From an uncultured bacterium (GTDB lineage Bacteria; Bacillota; Clostridia; Lachnospirales; Lachnospiraceae): a stretch of DNA of 11,557 nucleotides. Below, piece by piece: positions 6,712-11,557 of this stretch. Positions within the stretch are counted from its first letter, which is position 1. Each line of letters opens with the position of its first letter. The notes under the pieces were generated by a model. That model searched no databases. It had not been told where the DNA came from and worked only from the letters and a program-made list of their open reading frames with translations. The stretch is from NCBI GenBank assembly GCA_947088515.1, contig CAMUHA010000106.1, positions 1 through 11,557 of the forward strand. The letters are read 5' to 3'. Both the position numbers and the translations under genes were made by a program.

Positions 6712-8088
6712 ATGGATGGTAAGGCAAAAAGGATAGAATTTCGCTTAGGGCGGATTGGAAAGTTGGCGCCGCTTATTGTTGCGGCGGTAATGATTGGCTG
6801 GGCGGCGTTGGGGCAGTCTAATGTGAACGGATATGTGCTGGCATTTTTTTCCGCGCTGGTGACAGGAGTTATTTTTGCAAAGGATGAAAAAGCATATGGA
6901 GAGGCGTTGGTATATGGTCTGTGCAAGCCAATGTTTGCTGTAATTGTACTGTCAGTAATACTTGCGGCAATTTCAGGCAAGCTGATTTCCGCAAGCGGGG
7001 CAGTACAGACGATTGCTGCTTATGTGGTAGAGGCAGGTTTTACCGGAAAGCTTTTTGTTGCGGCGACTTTCCTCATTACCTGCCTGTTAGCTTTTGCGAC
7101 AGGAACTTCGGTGGGAACCTATTTTGTGGTGATTCCGATTTTATTTCCAGTTGGTGTGATGGCGGGGGCAGCGCCGGAATTTATGATTGGCGCCATTGTG
7201 TCGGGAGCTGCGTTTGGAGACAATTTAGGGCCGATTTCTGATACCACTATTGCTTCATCTGCAACACAGCATGCGGATTTGGGAATGGTGGTGAAAACCA
7301 GGACACGCTACAGCCTGCCTGCGGCAGTTGGAGCGTTGGTTTTGTTTTTGGTGTTTTCCAAAACAACAGATGAGGGGGCAGTATTTGGGTCTGCAGGCGG
7401 GGAGATAAATCCGGTCAGTCTAATCTTACTGGTGGTTCCTATGGTTATTATCTTTCTTTGTATGAAGAGAAAGCACCTGATTACGGCCCTGTCCTTTGGA
7501 ATTTTGGCAGGGGCTATGGCAGGACTGCTTTCAGGCGTTTATACAATGGATGAACTTATTTCGTTTCCAGGTGGATTTTCGGTGTCCGGGGTGGTCATAG
7601 AGGCCATTACGGGAACATCAGGAACGGTGGCTATGCTGATTGCGGTATTTGCCCTTCTGGGCGTTTTAGAATGCAGCGGCCTGTTTGAAGATGTGAGAGG
7701 AATTTTGGAACGTTTTGCGAAAAAAGAGCGCAGCACAGAGGCAACTATTATTTTGTCTGTAGGCATATTAAGTATGATAACGGGTGTAATTTCCGTGGCT
7801 ATTGTGGCGCTTGGTGACCTGGTCAATGAGATTGGGGAAAAGGCAGGCGTAAACCGGTACCGTCGGGCGAACCTGATGGACTGTACAGGCTGTGTATTTT
7901 GCTTTTTGGCGCCCTGGACTGTACATTGCGTAATTCCGGCACAGCAGTCAGTCCAGTTTGGCGAAGGATTTGCGGTAGCGCCAGCCTCGGTGCCTTTTGT
8001 GAACTATTATTCGCTCTGTATGCTCGTGATGCTGTTTGCGGCAGTGATTACCGGATATGGAAGAAAACCACCCAAAAGTAACTTTTAA
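6712..8088 (+). CDS. Na+/H+ antiporter, NhaC family
   Basis: A 458-residue integral membrane protein with about 11-12 hydrophobic segments. The signature GDNLGPISDTTIASSA (from residue 169, with D170, D176 and the paired threonines) is characteristic of the NhaC family (PF03553), as are the preceding FATGTSVGTYFVVIPILFP and the late RANLMDCTGCVFCFLAPW segment. The family exchanges Na+ for H+ and in some members couples to organic acids (for example the malate/lactate antiporter MleN), so the ion or solute here is not certain. AAAGGAG (6698-6704) is 7 bases before the ATG, and a promoter lies just upstream. The gene for a small lipoprotein follows after 34 bases and both end at one terminator, so they probably form a two-gene operon. 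Confidence 0.92.
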   Translation: MDGKAKRIEFRLGRIGKLAPLIVAAVMIGWAALGQSNVNGYVLAFFSALVTGVIFAKDEKAYGEALVYGLCKPMFAVIVLSVILAAISGKLISASGAVQTIAAYVVEAGFTGKLFVAATFLITCLLAFATGTSVGTYFVVIPILFPVGVMAGAAPEFMIGAIVSGAAFGDNLGPISDTTIASSATQHADLGMVVKTRTRYSLPAAVGALVLFLVFSKTTDEGAVFGSAGGEINPVSLILLVVPMVIIFLCMKRKHLITALSFGILAGAMAGLLSGVYTMDELISFPGGFSVSGVVIEAITGTSGTVAMLIAVFALLGVLECSGLFEDVRGILERFAKKERSTEATIILSVGILSMITGVISVAIVALGDLVNEIGEKAGVNRYRRANLMDCTGCVFCFLAPWTVHCVIPAQQSVQFGEGFAVAPASVPFVNYYSLCMLVMLFAAVITGYGRKPPKSNF

Positions 8089-8122
8089 GTAGGACTTATT
8101 GAAAATGGAAGGAGACTGGCAT

Positions 8123-8680
8123 ATGAGAAAAAGAGTTTTATTTATTATTTTATTATATGTAATTGTAATTTCGGGATGCTCAAAATCTGCAGGGCAGATA
8201 AATGTCTCTGATTTCCAGTATATGGAAGAGGAATATTGTTTCCGTTCCCTTGCATGGGGAAGCGACATGCAGGAAGTGGAAAAATCCCTTGGCATAAAGC
8301 TGGAAGAAGTAAAGGAAATGTCGCCAGGAACTTATGAAATGTCCCAGGGTAAAGGAATAACGTTTTTGGATGTCAAAGGAAGAATGCTATTTTATTTTGA
8401 GGATGATGGGCTGGTGGATCTTAGCTTTCAGGCGAAAGGGGATGAGACGCTTGAAGAATTTTATGACCAGGTGGCGGATAAATTTACAGAAGAATTTGGA
8501 GAGTGTTCAGATACACTTGTAAATTCGGGAACCTATGGAAATTTGACGACAGATTTCCTGCTTCAGCGCTGGGATGGAGAAAACGGCACATCTTTGCAGA
8601 TAATTCTGGGAAAAGGAGAAAGTACAAATCACTCTGTTACAGTGGGAATTCTTAAAAGCAAAGAAGATACGCAAAGGTAA
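8123..8680 (+). CDS. Small predicted lipoprotein of unknown function
   Basis: A 185-residue protein with a lipoprotein signal: charged MRKR, a hydrophobic stretch from 5 to 16 and the lipobox ISGC with the lipidated Cys19. The mature part (about 167 residues) is acidic and soluble-looking and would sit on the outer face of the membrane. It contains FRSLAWGSDMQEVEKSLG (about 40-57), a pattern like the WG-x-S-x-x-E-V repeats of other clostridial lipoproteins, then FYDQVADKFTEEFGE. I cannot name a family. AAGGAG (8109-8114) lies 8 bases before the ATG at 8123; an in-frame TTG at 8099 has no ribosome binding site and would spoil the signal peptide. It follows the NhaC gene by 34 bases and precedes a strong terminator, so it is probably in the same transcript. 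A link to antiporter function is only suggested by position. Confidence 0.85.
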   Translation: MRKRVLFIILLYVIVISGCSKSAGQINVSDFQYMEEEYCFRSLAWGSDMQEVEKSLGIKLEEVKEMSPGTYEMSQGKGITFLDVKGRMLFYFEDDGLVDLSFQAKGDETLEEFYDQVADKFTEEFGECSDTLVNSGTYGNLTTDFLLQRWDGENGTSLQIILGKGESTNHSVTVGILKSKEDTQR

Positions 8681-8714
8681 AAAAGATAAGGAGCGTAGTT
8701 TAGCTAATGTAAGG

Positions 8715-8757
8715 CCTGTTATGTCCCCTCCAAAAGAGAGAACATAACAGGTTTTTT
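8715..8757 (+). terminator. Intrinsic terminator of the NhaC-lipoprotein operon
   Basis: CCTGTTATGT (8715-8724) pairs perfectly with ACATAACAGG (8742-8751), followed at once by six T. The T run is only on this side, so it acts on plus-strand transcripts. An imperfect second copy of the right arm (ACATAAACAGG, 8761-8771) follows; I see no function for it. Confidence 0.92.
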
Positions 8758-8774
8758 GATACATAAACAGGTGA

Positions 8775-10091
8775 TTATATTTTACTATGCAGATGCTTTT
8801 GCAAAAGAAACAGAGCTGCTACATTAGGCACGACCATCATTGCGTTTATCAGGTCCGTACATTCCCAGACCAGATGTAAAGGGAGCACAGCCCCTATGTA
8901 AATCATGACGATATAAGCCACCTTAAATATAAAAATTCCTTTGTCTTTTGTCACATACCGGAAAGCCTGTTCCCCAAGGTAGGACCAGCCAATTAAAGTA
9001 GTGATGGCAAAAGATACAAGGCATAAGGACAAAAAGACATTACCGCCCAGCGGCAGATAGGAAAAGGCGGCTTCTGTTAGCCCTGCCTCGTTGACGCCCA
9101 GAGCGGAAAAAGGGTGTATAATGGCGTTTGTAACGATAACCAGACCGCTTACCAGACACATGACAACCGTATCCCAAAATACTGCGGTCATGGAGACATA
9201 AGCCTGGTGAGCGGGATTATCGGTTTCTGATGCAGCAGCGGCAATGGCAGCCGTACCGATGCCTGCTTCGTTGGTAAAAAGCCCTCTGGCGATGCCATAA
9301 CGGGCAGTAATCATCAGCGAAGAGCCTGCCGCGCCGCCGATGGCGGCTCTGGGCATAAGGGCATGAGTGAGAATCAGTTTTATAGCGGGCAGCAGGGCTT
9401 CCCGGTTTATAATAAGAAGAAACACACAGGCAGCGGTATAAAGAACAGCCAGAAAAGGCACAATCTTCATACAGACATTTCCTATGGAGCGTATCCCGCC
9501 AACAATCACAAGCCCTGCTAAAACAGCTGCCCCAAATCCTGCAATATGAGGGTTAAGTCCAAAGCTTAAAGAGGTGGTCTGGGTGATGGAGTTTGACTGC
9601 GTGGTGCAGCCCACGCCAAAGGCTGCGATAAGGGTAAGAAGCCCATAAAATTTTCCCACAGACGCATGATGCAGTCCGTTTTCCCATACATACATAGGGC
9701 CGCCCTGGTAGGAGCCGTCCCTTCCCCGGCGTCGGAACCGGACGCTTAAAAAACATTCCGCATAGGCGGTTGCCATGCCTAAAATCCCCGTAACCCAGCA
9801 CCAGAAGATAGCGCCTGGGCCGCCAAGAGCCACTGCCGTAGAAACGCCGATAATGTTTCCTGTTCCCAAAGTAGCAGCTAAAGTGGTGGAGAGGGTGGCA
9901 AATACAGACAGGTTTTTTCCATCTTTATTTTTGGAAGGCGATACGGACAGACGGATAGCTTTAAAAATATTTTTCTGTGGAAAATGAAGTTTCATGGTAA
10001 AATATAGATGAGTTCCCATGAGAAGGAATAAAAGGGGACCGCTCCACAAAAACTGATTAATGGATTTCATAAATGTGAAAACTGATTGCAT
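8775..10091 (-). CDS. Sodium:alanine/glycine symporter, AGCS family
   Basis: A 438-residue membrane transporter of the alanine or glycine:cation symporter family, which imports small amino acids with Na+. Visible family features, with rough positions, are ATLGTGNIIGVSTAVALGG (from 73), GPGAIFWCWVTG (91-102), GGPMYVWENGL (130-140), the FTNEAGIGTAAIAAAASETD core (272-291) and GWSYLGEQAFRY near the end. About 11 hydrophobic segments are present. The ATG at 10091 is preceded by AGGA five bases upstream and gives the normal family start (SINQFLWSGPLLFLLMGTHLY). The frame is open a further 43 codons upstream to 10220, but that part is unlike the family and has no ribosome binding site. It is convergent with the NhaC-lipoprotein operon and divergent from the DUF3810 gene, so it is probably a single-gene transcript. 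Confidence 0.92.
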   Translation of the reverse strand: MQSVFTFMKSINQFLWSGPLLFLLMGTHLYFTMKLHFPQKNIFKAIRLSVSPSKNKDGKNLSVFATLSTTLAATLGTGNIIGVSTAVALGGPGAIFWCWVTGILGMATAYAECFLSVRFRRRGRDGSYQGGPMYVWENGLHHASVGKFYGLLTLIAAFGVGCTTQSNSITQTTSLSFGLNPHIAGFGAAVLAGLVIVGGIRSIGNVCMKIVPFLAVLYTAACVFLLIINREALLPAIKLILTHALMPRAAIGGAAGSSLMITARYGIARGLFTNEAGIGTAAIAAAASETDNPAHQAYVSMTAVFWDTVVMCLVSGLVIVTNAIIHPFSALGVNEAGLTEAAFSYLPLGGNVFLSLCLVSFAITTLIGWSYLGEQAFRYVTKDKGIFIFKVAYIVMIYIGAVLPLHLVWECTDLINAMMVVPNVAALFLLQKHLHSKI

Positions 10092-10167
10092 ACTTTTCCT
10101 GACAAGGCGCATGGCCTTAGAGAGCTTTTTATTAGTATAGTAGCGAAAAGGACGGGATATGCCTGCT

Positions 10168-10185
10168 TTTCCTAAAATAAGGAAA
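10168..10185. promoter_or_regulatory. Small inverted repeat in the divergent intergenic region
   Basis: TTTCCT (10168-10173) and AGGAAA (10180-10185) flank a 6-base AT spacer midway in the 143-base gap between the divergent AGCS and DUF3810 genes. The position suits an operator, but the repeat is short and could be chance. Minus-strand TATACT (10132-10137) might be the AGCS -10; no good -35 is seen for either gene. Confidence 0.3.
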
Positions 10186-10234
10186 GAGTATGACGGATGC
10201 GGAAGAAAAATAAAGAACACAGGGAGATAAGGCA

Positions 10235-11374
10235 GTGAAAAAATGGAAACGATTGGTACCGCTTGGACTGGTTCTGGTGGCGGCGCTTTTAAATATGGTC
10301 AGTAGGATATGGCAGAAATTCAGTGATTTTTATGTAGACAATATTTTTCCGCTATGGGTGGAAACTTATGGAAGGATTACCGGATTATTTCCCTTTTCTG
10401 TGGGGGAGTGGATGCTTTATATAGGCGTGCTGCTGGTATTTTTCTTAGCGGCAGGTGGCGTTGTTTTCTTGTGTATAAGGTGCATACTGCCGGAGGGCAT
10501 AAAAAAGAGATGCCGAAACTGCCTAAAAAAATATGCCTGGTTTTGCTGCTATGTGTTTGGAATTGTGTGTGTAATAATGACGCTGAACTGCTTCCTTTTG
10601 TATCAGGTATCGCCAATTGCTGAAAGATACCAGATAGGGGAGGGGAGCGGAAGAAACTTTGGCGTGGAAGAGGTCACACTGTTGCGGGATTATGTGGTGG
10701 AGCAGGCAAATGCCTTAGCGCCTGTATTTGACAGAGATGAGAGCGGGTATATTATCTGTGGGATAGATATGAAAGAGGAGGCCAGGGCAGCGATGCGGCA
10801 GCTTTCAGATGAGTTTGACAATTTAAAGGGATACTACCCCAGGCCCAAAGGACTGGCATTATCTGGATTTTACAGTCAGCAGTATATTATGGGGTATTAT
10901 TTTCCTTTTTCCATGGAAGCCAATTATAACAGGCAGATGTATATTACCAACATGCCTGTTACCATGTGTCATGAGCTGTCCCACCTAAAGGGATTTATTC
11001 TGGAGGATGAAGCCAATTTTATTGGCTATCTGGCCTGTGTTTCTTCAGAAGAAGCATTGTTCCGTTACAGTGCATATTTAAGCGTTATTGGTTATCTTGA
11101 CAGGGATTTTATTAAGGCGATTGGAGAAGACGAAGAGGTATACCGGCGTCATCCGCAGATAAGTTGGCAGGTAGCTGCAGATAAGAAGTTCCTTACAGAT
11201 GAAACCTGGGAGAAGGTGGAAGAGAGGGCCGTTCTGCCTACAGAGACAGTAAAACAGGCTACAGATGCTTTTTTGGATACAACCCTGACTTTAAACGGGG
11301 TGGAGGATGGGGTAGTCAGCTATAGCCGGGTGGTGAACCTGCTGCTTTGCTATTATGATGGAAAGCTTTGGTAG
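10235..11374 (+). CDS. DUF3810 family membrane protein with HExxH zinc-protease motif
   Basis: A 379-residue protein of the DUF3810 type. Three membrane segments (about 7-25, 56-83 and 100-125) are followed by a soluble domain of about 250 residues. This carries CHELSH (H246, E247, H250) and, after it, EDEANF with E257 and E259, the arrangement of a zinc metallopeptidase in which a downstream glutamate is the third ligand. FPFSVGEW between the first two segments and SGFYSQQYIMGYYFPF before the active site agree with the family. Zinc binding and peptidase activity are inferred from the motif; no substrate is known to me. The start is the GTG at 10235, with GGGAG 8 bases upstream; the nearby ATG at 10243 is out of frame. 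The next gene begins 84 bases downstream with its own ribosome binding site and no terminator between, so the two may be co-transcribed. Confidence 0.88.
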   Translation: MKKWKRLVPLGLVLVAALLNMVSRIWQKFSDFYVDNIFPLWVETYGRITGLFPFSVGEWMLYIGVLLVFFLAAGGVVFLCIRCILPEGIKKRCRNCLKKYAWFCCYVFGIVCVIMTLNCFLLYQVSPIAERYQIGEGSGRNFGVEEVTLLRDYVVEQANALAPVFDRDESGYIICGIDMKEEARAAMRQLSDEFDNLKGYYPRPKGLALSGFYSQQYIMGYYFPFSMEANYNRQMYITNMPVTMCHELSHLKGFILEDEANFIGYLACVSSEEALFRYSAYLSVIGYLDRDFIKAIGEDEEVYRRHPQISWQVAADKKFLTDETWEKVEERAVLPTETVKQATDAFLDTTLTLNGVEDGVVSYSRVVNLLLCYYDGKLW

Positions 11375-11458
11375 GGATGTTTCATCAGGCAGGCTGGATG
11401 CACAGCTTAAGACTTGCGGGAAATGGCTGAAAGGTCAGTGATTTACAGGAGGATTGTT

Positions 11459-11557
11459 ATGGAAAATATAATTGGGTATGTTAAAGAATGGGGAAAATAC
11501 AGTTTTTTGGAAAGACCTTTTAACGAGGTGGACAGTCTGGTTTTATGCCAGCTTGTG
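11459..11557 (+). CDS. DUF2974 / Mbeg1-like protein (N-terminal part; runs off the window)
   Basis: Only 33 residues are inside the window. They begin MENIIGYVKEWGKYSF and continue LERPFNEVDSLVLCQLV. The pattern of a short helix, a W-G-x-x-x-F stretch, then PFNEVDxLxLxQL is the usual start of the DUF2974 family, whose members resemble alpha/beta hydrolases. AGGAGG (11447-11452) is 6 bases before the ATG. The assignment rests on the N-terminus alone, and the hydrolase Ser-Asp-His residues would lie beyond the end. It follows the DUF3810 gene on the same strand. Confidence 0.72.
   Translation, partial: MENIIGYVKEWGKYSFLERPFNEVDSLVLCQLV

Noticed and set aside
10092..10220. Extending the AGCS symporter by 43 residues
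   Set aside because: The extension has no ribosome binding site, is not like the family N-terminus and would fill the divergent promoter region.
10190..10240. A fourth leader copy before the DUF3810 gene (GATGCGGAAG)
   Set aside because: Only GATGCGGAA matches, and its distance to the start codon differs from the fixed spacing of copies 2 and 3.

Overview
The window looks like chromosome from a gut-type Clostridia species, probably Lachnospiraceae (Bacillota). The signs are AGGAGG-type ribosome binding sites, some GTG starts, intrinsic terminators, moderate GC, and a gene set (sugar ABC importer with cytosolic glycosidases, MATE, NhaC, AGCS, DUF3810, DUF2974) usual in that group. This placement is inferred from gene style; there is no rRNA or marker gene here. 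I see no tRNA, rRNA, CRISPR array, insertion sequence or phage gene.

Layout. (1) 1-4686, plus strand: an oligosaccharide-use locus. It has the 3' end of a MsmG-like ABC sugar permease, an intrinsic terminator, a long leader, a GH36 alpha-galactosidase (705-2894) and a GH13 alpha-glucosidase/oligo-1,6-glucosidase-type enzyme (3016-4686). Both hydrolases lack signal peptides, so import comes first and cleavage follows in the cytosol, as in the streptococcal msm system (aga, msmEFG, dexB). (2) 4683-5963, minus: a MATE efflux transporter whose stop codon overlaps that of the GH13 gene within one TTAA. (3) 5964-6711: a non-coding or decayed stretch. It holds a truncated family 2 glycosyltransferase, remnants of a frameshifted upstream partner, and the promoter of the next gene. 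(4) 6641-8757, plus: an NhaC-family antiporter, a small lipoprotein and a strong terminator. (5) 8775-10091, minus: an AGCS sodium:alanine/glycine symporter. It diverges across 143 bases from (6) a plus-strand pair: a DUF3810 membrane protein with an HExxH motif (10235-11374) and the start of a DUF2974/Mbeg1-like gene that runs off the window.

The most unusual signal is a 63-base element present three times: in tandem (period 108) before the alpha-galactosidase and once before the GH13 gene. In both genes it ends exactly 15 bases before the chosen start codon and runs into the Shine-Dalgarno. It keeps length and codon phase in all copies and carries a short hairpin. It looks like a repeated translational leader or a small dispersed repeat, and I do not recognise it as a described family. 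The window is otherwise ordinary metabolic and transport chromosome.
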